From assembly GCA_900199555.1 (NCBI GenBank), contig FZQZ01000008.1:1-64000 (forward strand): a stretch of DNA of 64,000 bases. The letters are read 5' to 3'. A program made the translations under genes and the position numbers. Source of the stretch: Prevotellaceae bacterium MN60 (lineage in GTDB: Bacteria > Bacteroidota > Bacteroidia > Bacteroidales > Bacteroidaceae). Below, one piece after another: positions 15,261-25,072 of this stretch (its first letter is position 1; each line of letters opens with the position of its first letter). A model generated the notes under the pieces. It was not told the origin of the DNA and did no database searches. It saw nothing but the letters and a program-made list of their open reading frames with translations.

Positions 15261-17450
15261 TTACATGCGGGCTTTCTGCTTTTCACCAGCACCAGAACCA
15301 CGATACTTAGAACGGGCCTCATTGAACTTCCAAGTGAGGTTGAGGGAGAAGGTGCGACGAGCAGGATTGAAGGCTGTCAACTCACGAGCACCATAAATCA
15401 GGACGTCGGTCTTGTCAGTATTAAAGACATCGCTGCAACGCAGGTCGGCAGTAAAGGTGCCTAAGGTGCGCAGGTTGAAGTCGCGCTGCACGCCCAGAGA
15501 GGTATTAAAGCGCTGGGCAAGGACACGATAGTTGTTGTAGTCGCCCTTGCAAGCCCACTGCATATTGGCATTGACACGGAAGCCCTTGGGCAATACGAGC
15601 GTATTCTGCCATACCAGTGTAAGATAGGGTCTGTTAAGAGTAGTTATTGAACCATCAGCACAAAGCGACTTATAATTCTGGAACACGGCATAGGCATACC
15701 ACGCAGGATGCCAAGATGCCTTATTGATATTGATAGTAGGAGCGGCAGAGAGGCTCAGGCTCAACTGGTTGTAGTCTTCACGACTATTGATGGGGCGCAC
15801 AAGACATACCAAAGGATCGGCAGAACCAGGATAGGGCTCACTGGACATCGTCTCAGAGTCCTTCACACGAGCATAGTTCACAGTGAAGGTCATCCACTGA
15901 TAGGCAGCATTCAACACCAGACTATGCGTATAGGTAGGGCGCAGATAGGGGTTACCACTCTGATAGGCATAGCGATTGAGATAGATGGTAGAGCTGGTGA
16001 GATTGCTATAGTTGGGGCGCTGGATGTCACGACGATAAGACAGCGAGAGTTGCACCTTGCCTACAGGAGCAGAGATAACAGCTGTGGGGAACCAGTCGCC
16101 ATAGTTGCGACATACCTCATCCTCACGAATACCGAAATTGAAGTAATCGTTCTTCAAGTGTTCATAGCGAAGTCCAATCTGGGCGAACACTCTGCCAAAG
16201 GCGCGACCATACTCAGCAAAGGCAGCAGCAGAGGTCTCGTTAATCTCGGTATCGGTAGCCTTGACAGGTACTTCATCGGTAGCCATAAAGGAGTAAGCAT
16301 CCGTTCGATGGTTGTGAGAATACTCACCACCCACAGAGAAATTACCGTTCCAGATAGGATAGCTCAATATCAGCTTAGAGGCCCAAAAATTGTTGGAACT
16401 ATTAGTGTTGCTCTCGATAGTACGAACAGCGCCAACGGTAGTGCCATTCATAGGCGTCATTGTCTCCTTGGTGTTGCCGGGGGTCTTGGTATTATCGAAG
16501 AGACCATCCACATTGAAATCGACATTGATATGGCCTACCTTACCATTATAATAGGCATTGAAGATGTGCTTGTGGAAGCTGTCTTTCTGCCAGATACGGC
16601 TCTCTGAGCGCTCGGTATAGGTGCCATTCTCGAAGATGTCGGTATCGAAGCAACTGTTCATCTCACCACTGGGGTGACGATCGTACTTATAGAAAGCACC
16701 AAAGCTATGGTTATCGTCGAGCATATAGTTAATCTGCAACTGGGGTGACAGGCCTTTCCATACTTGCTTGGTATCCTGCTTAGTCCATCCCTCACACAGG
16801 TCGGGACCTACATAATAAAGCATGTGGTCTTCTTGCAACGACTTGCTATGACCATAGCGACCAGCCCAGAAAGAGGCGGTAACATCAAGACCACCTGTAC
16901 GATAGTTGACATCGAGGTTGTTGGTGAGTGTATGACCGTATTGATAAAGTGCATCGGCACTTTCTTGAAAGCTGAAGCCCTCACCTTGTGTCTTCTTCAA
17001 CTTGATACGTACTACGGCCTTCGTAGAAGCTGCATAGCGGGCACCGGGATTCTGCACGACATCGACATACTGAATCTGGTCGGAGCGCAAGCGTGAGAGC
17101 TCGCTGGCATCTAACATCTTGCGACCATTGATATACACCTCAGCAGCGCCACGACCTAATACCTCTACGCCACCATCACGCTCAGCCTTCAGAGAGGGGA
17201 TACGTGAGAGGGCGTCATTGGCAGAGCCTGACTTCTCGAGAATAGAACCAGCCACCGTGGTACGCATAGCGTCACCCTTGGCACGTGTCTTAGGCATTGA
17301 ACTCTTCACAACAACCTCGTCGAGCTGCTGTGTCTGATTATACCACTTGGTAGAGTCTGTGGAAAGACTGTCGGTTGATTCGGCATGCATTGCCGTTGTC
17401 ATCATCATGGCTACTGTTAGGGTTGCCATCCGAGAATACATCTTTTTCAT
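15261..17450 (-). CDS. TonB-dependent receptor-type outer-membrane beta-barrel, 729 aa
   Basis: A signal peptide (residues 1-23) is followed by a plug domain (about 35-150: QLDEVVVKSSMPKTRAKGDAMRTTV..., EVLGRGAAEVYINGRKM) and a long C-terminal barrel of the outer-membrane beta-barrel type. No N-terminal carboxypeptidase-like domain is present. It is monocistronic with a good promoter at 17531-17562. The ligand is unknown; the family includes receptors for peptides, metals and polysaccharide-derived compounds. Confidence 0.85.
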   Translation of the reverse strand: MKKMYSRMATLTVAMMMTTAMHAESTDSLSTDSTKWYNQTQQLDEVVVKSSMPKTRAKGDAMRTTVAGSILEKSGSANDALSRIPSLKAERDGGVEVLGRGAAEVYINGRKMLDASELSRLRSDQIQYVDVVQNPGARYAASTKAVVRIKLKKTQGEGFSFQESADALYQYGHTLTNNLDVNYRTGGLDVTASFWAGRYGHSKSLQEDHMLYYVGPDLCEGWTKQDTKQVWKGLSPQLQINYMLDDNHSFGAFYKYDRHPSGEMNSCFDTDIFENGTYTERSESRIWQKDSFHKHIFNAYYNGKVGHINVDFNVDGLFDNTKTPGNTKETMTPMNGTTVGAVRTIESNTNSSNNFWASKLILSYPIWNGNFSVGGEYSHNHRTDAYSFMATDEVPVKATDTEINETSAAAFAEYGRAFGRVFAQIGLRYEHLKNDYFNFGIREDEVCRNYGDWFPTAVISAPVGKVQLSLSYRRDIQRPNYSNLTSSTIYLNRYAYQSGNPYLRPTYTHSLVLNAAYQWMTFTVNYARVKDSETMSSEPYPGSADPLVCLVRPINSREDYNQLSLSLSAAPTININKASWHPAWYAYAVFQNYKSLCADGSITTLNRPYLTLVWQNTLVLPKGFRVNANMQWACKGDYNNYRVLAQRFNTSLGVQRDFNLRTLGTFTADLRCSDVFNTDKTDVLIYGARELTAFNPARRTFSLNLTWKFNEARSKYRGSGAGEKQKARM

Positions 17451-17530
17451 GTTTTGTCTATTTGTTTGTTTTTGAATGTGATTTGCTCGTTAGATGCAAT
17501 CTTTTGCGATTTATTACACATTTGACGGCG

Positions 17531-17562
17531 CAAAATTACATTTAGTTGCAAAAACCTACAAA
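17531..17562 (-). promoter_or_regulatory. Promoter of the receptor gene
   Basis: On the minus strand TTTG (17559-17562), a 20-base gap and TAATTTTG (17531-17538) match the Bacteroidetes consensus, about 80 bases upstream of the receptor start. Confidence 0.65.
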
Positions 17563-17633
17563 AATCTGGGATATTCTGCTCGATTCTGTGACGAACGGAA
17601 ATAAAAAAAGGAGTGTGTAACTCCTTTATATAC

Positions 17634-19439
17634 TTAGTCTTGGCTCATGTCGTGTACCATCTTACGGTACATATCATACATACGCTTGCGAGAGATATAG
17701 CCCTTGAGATGATATTCTGCATCAAGCACAGGCAACCAGTCGGCCTGCGTACGCTCAAAGGTCTTCATCACCTCAGTCATCGGGGTGCCATCGTTGAGTA
17801 CAGCAGCTGGTTCTGCCATCAACTGGCGGGCCTTGAAATGATGATATAGTTCGGTGCGGAACATCACATGGCGAATCTTCATCAGATTGATTTCACCCAA
17901 CAGGGCTCCTGCGGCATCGGTCACGGGGAGTACACTGCTATGCGAACGACTGATGCGGTGAACCATCTGGCCTAACTCCATATCAGGATCAACAGACTGG
18001 TAGTCGCGGTCAACGACTGAGTCGAGGCTCATCAGCGTCAATACTGCATGGTCGGTATGATGGGTAACAAGACGGCCTTGACGAGCCAAACGCATACCAT
18101 AGATACTATGAGGCTCGAAGATGATAATGGTGAGATAGGCTGACACAGAGACAATCATCAGGGGCATAAACAGGTTATAGCCACTGGTAATCTCGGCAAT
18201 CAGGAAGATACCCGTTAGCGGAGCATGCATCACACCCGACATGACACCAGCCATGCCCAGCAGGGCAAAGTTCTTCTCAGGTACATAGACACCTATCTGA
18301 TGGATATTCCACAAGCGAGAGAAGAGGAAGCCCGTGAAGCAGCCGATAAACAGAGAGGGGGCGAAGGTACCACCACAACCACCACCGCCATTGGTAGCAG
18401 AGGTAGCAAAGACCTTAGTCAATAGTACCAAGGCGAGATAAAGGATGATATACTCGCTATGCCCATAGAAGAGAGAACCACCTAATATCTGATTCCAATC
18501 GGCCTCGGTCTTACCATTGAGCAAGAGGTTGATGCTGCCATAGCCCTCACCATAGAGGGAGGGAAAGAGGAAGATGAGGGTGCTCAGTATCAGGCCACCA
18601 ATGAGGAGTTTGACATAGGGTTTATCCTTGAAACGGGCAAAGAGATTCTCACAGGCAGTCATCGTGCGGATGAAATAGAGACTAACCAAGCCACAGGTGA
18701 TACCCAACAGAATGGATGCGGGCACACGCTCTATCGTCCAGTCACTATCAAGATGGAAAGAGAAAAGCACGGCATTACCACTAAAGAGATAGGTAAAGCA
18801 CGTGGCTGTTACGCACGACACCAAGATGGGCAATAGCGACGACATGGTCATATCAATCATCAGCACCTCCAAGGTAAACACAAGTCCGGCAATAGGTGCC
18901 TTAAAGATACCGGCAATAGCACCGGCAGCACCACAGCCTACAAGCGTCATCAGCGTCTTATTGTCTAACTTGAACAGTTGTCCGAGGTTAGAACCAATGG
19001 CAGAGCCGGTCAATACGATAGGAGCCTCAGCACCCACCGAACCACCAAAGCCAATGGTGATGGCAGAGGCAATGACACTAGACCATGTGTTATGCGCCTT
19101 TAGGCGAGAACGATTAGACGAGATAGCATAAAGGATGCGCGTAATACCATGCGAGATATTGTCTCTGACAACATAACGAACGAAGAGAGAGGTGAGATAG
19201 ATACCAACAACGGGATATACCAAGTAAAGCCAGTTGTAGGTGTCGGCATGGAAACGACCAGTAAGCAGGGCTACCACAGTATTGATAAGACTATGCAACA
19301 CGAAGGCAGCTACTGCCGACAACAAGCCCACAAGGAACGCCAAGATGAGTAAAAACATCTTGTCGCTGACATTCTGGACGCGCCACTCATGCAGTCGCTG
19401 CAACCAGGTAGGTCTTGCCATCGTCTCCGTATTTTCCAT
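17634..19439 (-). CDS. ClC-family chloride channel/transporter with CBS domains
   Basis: The 601-aa protein has about ten membrane helices in residues 25-450. GGSVGAEAPIV keeps the gating glutamate of the GxEGP motif, and GGGCGGTFAPSLFIGC matches the later conserved ClC motif. A tandem CBS pair lies in about residues 470-595. It moves Cl- (with or without H+) across the inner membrane; CBS domains usually sense nucleotides. It is the last gene of a minus-strand block starting with the LysE-type gene, separated from tsaC by a short palindromic repeat. Confidence 0.92.
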   Translation of the reverse strand: MENTETMARPTWLQRLHEWRVQNVSDKMFLLILAFLVGLLSAVAAFVLHSLINTVVALLTGRFHADTYNWLYLVYPVVGIYLTSLFVRYVVRDNISHGITRILYAISSNRSRLKAHNTWSSVIASAITIGFGGSVGAEAPIVLTGSAIGSNLGQLFKLDNKTLMTLVGCGAAGAIAGIFKAPIAGLVFTLEVLMIDMTMSSLLPILVSCVTATCFTYLFSGNAVLFSFHLDSDWTIERVPASILLGITCGLVSLYFIRTMTACENLFARFKDKPYVKLLIGGLILSTLIFLFPSLYGEGYGSINLLLNGKTEADWNQILGGSLFYGHSEYIILYLALVLLTKVFATSATNGGGGCGGTFAPSLFIGCFTGFLFSRLWNIHQIGVYVPEKNFALLGMAGVMSGVMHAPLTGIFLIAEITSGYNLFMPLMIVSVSAYLTIIIFEPHSIYGMRLARQGRLVTHHTDHAVLTLMSLDSVVDRDYQSVDPDMELGQMVHRISRSHSSVLPVTDAAGALLGEINLMKIRHVMFRTELYHHFKARQLMAEPAAVLNDGTPMTEVMKTFERTQADWLPVLDAEYHLKGYISRKRMYDMYRKMVHDMSQD

Positions 19440-19468
19440 TTTACTTTTCTCTCGTTTTTCTTGTTAGC

Positions 19469-19515
19469 ACCCGTTCCCGACGGTGTCCTCGTTCCCGCTG
19501 TTTCTACAGCGGGTC
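19469..19515. repeat. Intergenic palindromic element (same family as the trp inserts)
   Basis: Two CGTTCCCG units and the hairpin CCCGCTG-TTTCTA-CAGCGGG (19494-19513) lie between tsaC and the ClC gene. The same hairpin sequence is found in trpE at 28324-28343. Confidence 0.8.
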
Positions 19516-19516
19516 T

Positions 19517-20113
19517 TTAGCTTCTGATAATGGTTACCTCGCCATCTTCACGCAGGCGGATGATGCAGCTGGGCTGATGAGGTTGATGCTCCTGACGACG
19601 CGACCAGCATACATAATCTACTGCCTCTAACAGCTCTGGAGCAATATCGCAATAGTTCTGAGCAGCAGGCTGACCACTGATATTAGCAGAGGTAGAGACT
19701 AAGGCCTTCTGAAAGCGATAGCACAACTCCTTAGAGAATGGCTCCTGAGTGATACGCAGAGCGATAGAACCATCTTCGGCGATGAGGTTGGGTGCCAGGT
19801 TGATGGCGCCATCGAGAATCAGGGTGGTAGGCTTTGTTCTCGATGGTTCTCCATCGGGTCCCTGTAGGCTATCAATCAACTGCCAAGCCACATCGGGCAC
19901 ATTGCGCACATAGCGCTGCATACGAGCATCGCTATCTACCAAACAAATCAGCGCCTTAGAATCGTCGCGCTGCTTAATCTCATATACTCTCTTTACAGCC
20001 TCAGCATTGGTAGCATCACAACCGATGCCCCAAACGGTATCTGTAGGATAGAGTATCACTCCACCCTTGCGCAGTACTTCTACTGCATTCTTAATATCTT
20101 GCTCTCTAGTCAT
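19517..20113 (-). CDS. tsaC: L-threonylcarbamoyladenylate synthase
   Basis: The 198-aa YrdC/Sua5 domain carries GGVILYPTDTVWGIGCDATN (residues 15-35), KALICLV, TTLILDG and SIALRITQEP, with SANISGQPA near residue 145. It makes threonylcarbamoyl-AMP, used for the t6A37 modification of tRNA. It overlaps the prfC stop codon by one base (TAATG), so translation is coupled. Confidence 0.92.
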   Translation of the reverse strand: MTREQDIKNAVEVLRKGGVILYPTDTVWGIGCDATNAEAVKRVYEIKQRDDSKALICLVDSDARMQRYVRNVPDVAWQLIDSLQGPDGEPSRTKPTTLILDGAINLAPNLIAEDGSIALRITQEPFSKELCYRFQKALVSTSANISGQPAAQNYCDIAPELLEAVDYVCWSRRQEHQPHQPSCIIRLREDGEVTIIRS

Positions 20114-21702
20114 TAGAACTCACTGGTGAAATGGAACTTAATATGCTTGAAATCTTCTTGTGCCATACTCAACACATAGCCTGAGTCGGCAAGGAACACA
20201 TCGCGGCCTTCCTTGTCCTTAGCCATATACTGGTATTTGCGCTTCTTGAAGTTATCTAACTCGGCAGCATCGTCGCTCTCTATCCAACAAGCCTTATAGA
20301 GGTGGACAGGTTCCCAACGACACTTGGCATTATACTCGTTCTCCAGACGATACTGGATAACCTCAAACTGCAACTGACCTACAGTTCCGATAATCTTACG
20401 ACCATTGAACTGGTTGACAAAGAGCTGTGCCACACCTTCGTCCATCAACTGGTCGATACCCTTCTGCAACTGCTTAGCCTTCATGGGGTCATCGTTCTCG
20501 ATATACTTAAACAGCTCAGGAGAGAAAGAAGGCAGTCCACGGAAATGCAACTGCTCGCCCTCGGTGAGCGTATCGCCAATCTTAAAAATACCATTATCGG
20601 GCAGACCTACGATATCGCCTGGCCAAGCCTCATCGATGGTTGACTTACGCTGTGCCATGAACTGGGTAGGACTAGAGAAGCGCAACGACTTGCCCTGACG
20701 TACATGCAGATAGGGCTGATTGCGCTGGAACTTACCACTACATACCTTGCAGAAGGCGATACATGAGCGGTGGTTGGGGTCGATATTGGCAGTAATCTTA
20801 AAGATAAAGCCTGTAAACTTAGGCTCCTCGGGCTGTACCATACGCTCCTCGGCCTTGGTAGGTCTGGGAGAGGGAGCTATCTCTACGAAACAGTTGAGCA
20901 ACTCCTGAACACCAAAGTTATTCAAGGCAGAACCAAAGAATACGGGAGCGACCTCGGCAGAGCGATAGGTCTCTACATCAAACTCAGGATATACGCCATC
21001 TACCAGCTCCAAGTCTTCGCGGAGCTTAGCAGCATCGGTTTCGCCTACACGAGCATCGAGCTCGGGAGAATCGAGCTCCACTTCGACCTTCTCGGTGACG
21101 CGCTGCTTGTCTGGTGTAAAGAGGTCGAGCTTATTCTCATAGATATTATATACGCCCTTGAACTTAGCACCCTGATTGATAGGCCAGCTCAGCGGACGAA
21201 CCTTAATCTCTAACTCCTGTTCGAGTTCATCCAACAAGTCGAATGGATCGCGACCTTCACGGTCCATCTTATTGATAAAGATGATAACAGGGGTATTGCG
21301 CATACGGCAAACAGACATCAGCTTACGAGTCTGTGCCTCCACACCCTTGGCACCGTCAACCACGATAATGGCAGAGTCGACAGCAGTCAGCGTGCGATAG
21401 GTATCCTCAGCAAAGTCTTGGTGACCTGGGGTATCAAGGATATTCACCTTGTACTCTGTGTCAGAGCCATCGGGGGTGTAGTCAAACTCCATCACGGAGG
21501 TTGACACCGAAATACCACGCTGTTTCTCAATATCCATCCAGTCGGAAGTGGCTGTCTTCTTAATCTTATTATTCTTCACGGCACCAGCCACCTGTATCTG
21601 TCCACCAAACAACAGAAACTTCTCTGTCAGTGTGGTCTTACCGGCATCTGGGTGCGAAATAATCGCAAATGTTCTTCTACGTTCTATCTCCTGATTCATC
21701 AA
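20113..21702 (-). CDS. prfC: Peptide chain release factor 3
   Basis: A GTPase of 529 aa with the G1 motif [12 protein letters not shown] (residues 17-28), G3 [14 protein letters not shown] and G4 [10 protein letters not shown], followed by the RF3-specific central and C-terminal domains. It recycles RF1/RF2 from the ribosome after termination. It is 3 bases downstream of rfbD and overlaps tsaC by one base. Confidence 0.97.
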   Translation of the reverse strand: MMNQEIERRRTFAIISHPDAGKTTLTEKFLLFGGQIQVAGAVKNNKIKKTATSDWMDIEKQRGISVSTSVMEFDYTPDGSDTEYKVNILDTPGHQDFAEDTYRTLTAVDSAIIVVDGAKGVEAQTRKLMSVCRMRNTPVIIFINKMDREGRDPFDLLDELEQELEIKVRPLSWPINQGAKFKGVYNIYENKLDLFTPDKQRVTEKVEVELDSPELDARVGETDAAKLREDLELVDGVYPEFDVETYRSAEVAPVFFGSALNNFGVQELLNCFVEIAPSPRPTKAEERMVQPEEPKFTGFIFKITANIDPNHRSCIAFCKVCSGKFQRNQPYLHVRQGKSLRFSSPTQFMAQRKSTIDEAWPGDIVGLPDNGIFKIGDTLTEGEQLHFRGLPSFSPELFKYIENDDPMKAKQLQKGIDQLMDEGVAQLFVNQFNGRKIIGTVGQLQFEVIQYRLENEYNAKCRWEPVHLYKACWIESDDAAELDNFKKRKYQYMAKDKEGRDVFLADSGYVLSMAQEDFKHIKFHFTSEF

Positions 21703-21705
21703 TCT

Positions 21706-22566
21706 TTATTTTTCATTCATTAATTTCTCAATACACTCACGCAACGACTCCTCCCAATAGGGCACCTCCATCTGATAGGTCTGCTTGATTTTTGTCTTAT
21801 CGAGCACACTATAATGCGGACGATTGGCAGGAGTGGGATATTCTGCTGTATGCAACGGACGTACATGACAGGTGGTAATGCCTGCCAAGCGATGGATAGC
21901 CTTGGTAAAGTCGTACCAAGAGATAACACCCTCGTTGGAGAAATGATATACACCAGGCACTACACCCTTGTTGATAGCAGTAAAGATGGCTGCTGCCAAA
22001 TCACGCGCATAGGTAGGTGTACCAATCTGGTCGAAGATAACACCCAGCTCGGGCTTCTCTTGTCCCAGACGAATCATCGTCTTCACAAAGTTGTTGCCAA
22101 AGGTAGAGTACAGCCATGCCGTACGGATAATCATCGACTGCTTGCAGAGCTTCTGCACGTTCAACTCGCCCACAAGCTTGGTCTTGCCATAGACACTATT
22201 AGGACACGTATCGTCATCCTCTACATAGGGCGTATGCTGCGTACCATCAAACACGTAGTCGGTAGAAATCTGTATCATCCATCCGCCACGCTTCTCGATA
22301 GCAGCAGCGAGATAAGCAGGAGCAATAGAATTGAGGACAGAACAAAACTCCTCGTTGTCTTCTGCCTTATCCACTGCGGTATAAGCAGCACAGTTCACGA
22401 TGCCATCAATCTCATGGCTAGCCACAAACTGCTCTATCGCTTCCTGATTGGTGATGTCAAGTTCGGCAACATCGGTATTAAAATAGGTATGCTGGGAATT
22501 CTCCTTCTCCAGCAATTGCATCTCATTACCCAACTGGCCATTACAGCCCGTTACTAATATATTCAT
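21706..22566 (-). CDS. rfbD: dTDP-4-dehydrorhamnose reductase
   Basis: An SDR-family enzyme of 286 aa with the NAD(P)-binding TGCNGQLG at residues 7-14, the STDYVFDG motif, and catalytic Tyr-Lys in SVYGKTKLVGE. It performs the last step of dTDP-L-rhamnose synthesis for surface polysaccharides. Its start overlaps the stop of the DUF4924 gene by 4 bases. rfbA, rfbB and rfbC are not nearby. Confidence 0.93.
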   Translation of the reverse strand: MNILVTGCNGQLGNEMQLLEKENSQHTYFNTDVAELDITNQEAIEQFVASHEIDGIVNCAAYTAVDKAEDNEEFCSVLNSIAPAYLAAAIEKRGGWMIQISTDYVFDGTQHTPYVEDDDTCPNSVYGKTKLVGELNVQKLCKQSMIIRTAWLYSTFGNNFVKTMIRLGQEKPELGVIFDQIGTPTYARDLAAAIFTAINKGVVPGVYHFSNEGVISWYDFTKAIHRLAGITTCHVRPLHTAEYPTPANRPHYSVLDKTKIKQTYQMEVPYWEESLRECIEKLMNEK

Positions 22567-23114
22567 TCTTCGTCGAATTTTAATCCTTCTTCCTTGTCTT
22601 TCTTATAGTAATCAGACAGCATACCCAAGAAAGTGGTCATCTCCTTTACAGCATGTTGCGTATTAGGAGTCACCTCCTTTTTCTGCAAACGCAGCAACAT
22701 GGTGCCATAGAGCGCGTTAAAGCAGGTCTCCACCTCATTCTCCTCTTTGTTGGCGCCATGATTGCGCAACTCTACGATATAGGGCAGCACCTTATAATAT
22801 TCTGCATTATAGAAGGGGAACTTAGTAGATGAGAGCAACTGAGCATGAAGCTCTATCAGCTGTTGCATCACCACCTTGTTGATTTGAAGATGTCCCTGCT
22901 CGCGGCATCCCTCCGAATTCATCATACGAATAAGGTTGCCAAACCAGTCGGCCTCCTCCTCTTTCTGTTCGTCACTATAATCAAAACGGTCAATATATTC
23001 CCTACGGATGCGACTGATAGAACAGTCGAAAGCACGTATGGTATCCTCCACCTGCCACATATACAACAGGTATTCGGCAATATTGGTCTTACGTAATTCT
23101 TGAGCTATAAACAC
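22563..23114 (-). CDS. DUF4924 family protein, 183 aa
   Basis: A soluble, alpha-helical protein with the DUF4924 pattern (FIAQELRKTNIAEYLLYMWQVEDTIRA at the N-terminus, a conserved EADWF segment). The family is found in Bacteroidetes and has no known function. It is translationally coupled to rfbD and 42 bases after the LysE-type gene. Confidence 0.8.
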   Translation of the reverse strand: MFIAQELRKTNIAEYLLYMWQVEDTIRAFDCSISRIRREYIDRFDYSDEQKEEEADWFGNLIRMMNSEGCREQGHLQINKVVMQQLIELHAQLLSSTKFPFYNAEYYKVLPYIVELRNHGANKEENEVETCFNALYGTMLLRLQKKEVTPNTQHAVKEMTTFLGMLSDYYKKDKEEGLKFDEE

Positions 23115-23156
23115 CTTATTAACTTACTATTTAACGATTTACAATTCTACAACCTA

Positions 23157-23822
23157 TCAAAAGAAGCGATACAAATTTGTAACGGTGCCAAAGAGATAGA
23201 TGCCCGAGAAGATAATCACCACGGCACCTATAATCTGGTTGATAAGACGAATGCCATTATCATTGAAGATGGTTCTTACCTTATCTACCAGCCATGTCAG
23301 TCCATACCACCATATCAGTGCACCACCCACAATACTGGCAAAGCCAATAATCATCTCAAAAGGACGATCGGGGATGACAAAGGCGAACTGAGCAAAAAGA
23401 CCCATAAACAGGAAAACAATCAGCGGATTAGAGAAGGTAACAAGGAACGCTGTCCACATGTTATACCAATAAGTACCACGCTGCTGTCCTGACTTATGCA
23501 TATTCCTCGTGGGGTCGCATCGCCATGTATACACGCCGAATATCAGCAACATCACGCTACCGATAATCTGCAAATAGAACTTATTCTGGTCGTTGTTGAT
23601 AAAGTCCATCACAAAGGCCATACCAAAGCCAGTAATACCAGCATAGATAATGTCACTAAGGGCTGCACCCATGCCAGTTACCAAGCCAAACAAGCGCCCT
23701 TTGTTCAGCGTACGCTGTACACAGAGCACTCCCACAGGCCCCATTGGTGCAGAGGCTACCATGCCTATCAGCATGCCCTTAAACACCAAATCTACTATAT
23801 TAATATGTATAGGAAACACCAT
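23157..23822 (-). CDS. LysE/RhtB-type amino-acid exporter
   Basis: Six predicted membrane helices over 221 aa, and the family motif GMVASAPMGPVGVLCVQRTLNKGR near the N-terminus. It exports amino acids or related compounds; the substrate cannot be told. The start at 23822 is chosen because a TACCTTTG -7-like box (23831-23838, minus) lies inside the longer reading frame. Confidence 0.85.
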   Translation of the reverse strand: MVFPIHINIVDLVFKGMLIGMVASAPMGPVGVLCVQRTLNKGRLFGLVTGMGAALSDIIYAGITGFGMAFVMDFINNDQNKFYLQIIGSVMLLIFGVYTWRCDPTRNMHKSGQQRGTYWYNMWTAFLVTFSNPLIVFLFMGLFAQFAFVIPDRPFEMIIGFASIVGGALIWWYGLTWLVDKVRTIFNDNGIRLINQIIGAVVIIFSGIYLFGTVTNLYRFF

Positions 23823-23963
23823 ATCGCCGACAAAGGTACAACTTTTTAAGCAGTTAAGAAACATAAAGATGTTAAAGGGAGTTAAAATGAAGAGGTTGTG
23901 TTCAGAAATGAGTAACTTTGCACCGTATTCAAGAGAAACAATAAAAAATCACATTATAGCACT

Positions 23964-24947
23964 ATGACTGAGCAGCAAGGAATTAAGCCATATGTTATTG
24001 GCTTAGACTTAGGTGGCACCAATGCCGTATTCGGCATTGTAGACCAGCGTGGAGACATCAAAGCAACCACAGCCATCAAAACACAACAATACGATACAGC
24101 CGAAGCATTTATTGAAGCATCTGTCTGCGCACTTCAGCCTATCATCGAACAGGTGGGAGGCATGGAGAAGATTAAGGCGATGGGTATCGGTGCGCCCAAT
24201 GGCAACTACTATAAAGGTACCATTGAGATTGCTCCTAACATCAAGTGGGCTCACAATTGCGTAGTGCCTATCGCACAGATGTTTAGCGAGAAGCTGGAAG
24301 GTATTCCTGTTGCTGTTACCAACGATGCTAACGCTGCTGCCATTGGCGAAATGGTATATGGTGTAGCTCGTGGCATGAAAAACTTTATTGTGATTACTCT
24401 TGGTACTGGTGTAGGTTCTGGTATAGTAGCCAATGGTCAGCTCATCTATGGCTGCGACGGTTTTGCTGGAGAATTAGGTCATATCACCATGGTACGTGGT
24501 GAGGAAGGTCGCCTCTGTGGTTGTGGTCGCAAGGGCTGTCTGGAGACTTACTGCTCTGCCACAGGTGTTGCCCGTACAGCACGCGAGATGTTGGCCAAGA
24601 GCAATCGCCCCTCACTGCTTCGCGAAATCAATCCCGAAGATATCACATCGCTGGACGTATCTATCGCTGCTGGCAAGGGTGACGAACTCGCCAAGGAAAT
24701 CTACGAATTCACGGGTCACATGCTGGGTGAGGCTTGTGCCGACTTTGCTACCTTCTGCTCTCCTGAAGCATTCATCTTCTTCGGTGGTATGGCAAAAGCT
24801 GGTGAACTGATATTTGACCCCATCAGAAAAGCATACGACGAACACGTAATGCCCGTATATAAGGGTAAAGCACAGTTCCTGGTAAGTGGACTGGATGGCG
24901 CTTCGGCAGCAGTTCTTGGTGCCTCTGCCATCGGTTGGGAAGTATAA
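23964..24947 (+). CDS. ROK-family glucokinase
   Basis: All ROK kinase features are intact in 327 aa: the phosphate motif DLGGTNAVFGIVD (residues 15-27), catalytic Asp in TNDANAAA, the adenosine motif TLGTGVGSG, GELGH, and the zinc motif CGCGRKGCLE. It phosphorylates glucose and related hexoses with ATP and resembles RokA of Bacteroides. A TAACTTTG box (23913-23920) lies upstream. Two related but degenerate ROK genes occur at 58-60 kb. Confidence 0.93.
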   Translation: MTEQQGIKPYVIGLDLGGTNAVFGIVDQRGDIKATTAIKTQQYDTAEAFIEASVCALQPIIEQVGGMEKIKAMGIGAPNGNYYKGTIEIAPNIKWAHNCVVPIAQMFSEKLEGIPVAVTNDANAAAIGEMVYGVARGMKNFIVITLGTGVGSGIVANGQLIYGCDGFAGELGHITMVRGEEGRLCGCGRKGCLETYCSATGVARTAREMLAKSNRPSLLREINPEDITSLDVSIAAGKGDELAKEIYEFTGHMLGEACADFATFCSPEAFIFFGGMAKAGELIFDPIRKAYDEHVMPVYKGKAQFLVSGLDGASAAVLGASAIGWEV

Positions 24948-24962
24948 CATAGGTATCAAAAA

Positions 24963-24990
24963 GAGGTTGGTGCAGGACGCTACCAACCTC
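24963..24990. terminator. Hairpin after the glucokinase gene
   Basis: Perfect 9-base stem GAGGTTGGT / ACCAACCTC with a 10-base loop. There is no T-run on the plus side (five T follow on the minus strand), so termination is only possible. Confidence 0.35.
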
Positions 24991-25072
24991 AACCTATGAA
25001 GTATGATAAGTGACGTCGACAATAGCCAACGTAAGGCTTATCGGGGGCAAATTTAGAAATTATTCAGATAAA

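Noticed and set aside
15708-16607. Plus-strand frame of 299 aa
   Set aside because: Antisense shadow of the TonB-type receptor gene with no domain.
24963-24990. Strong terminator after the glucokinase gene
   Set aside because: The hairpin has no T-run on the gene's own strand; listed only as a possible terminator.
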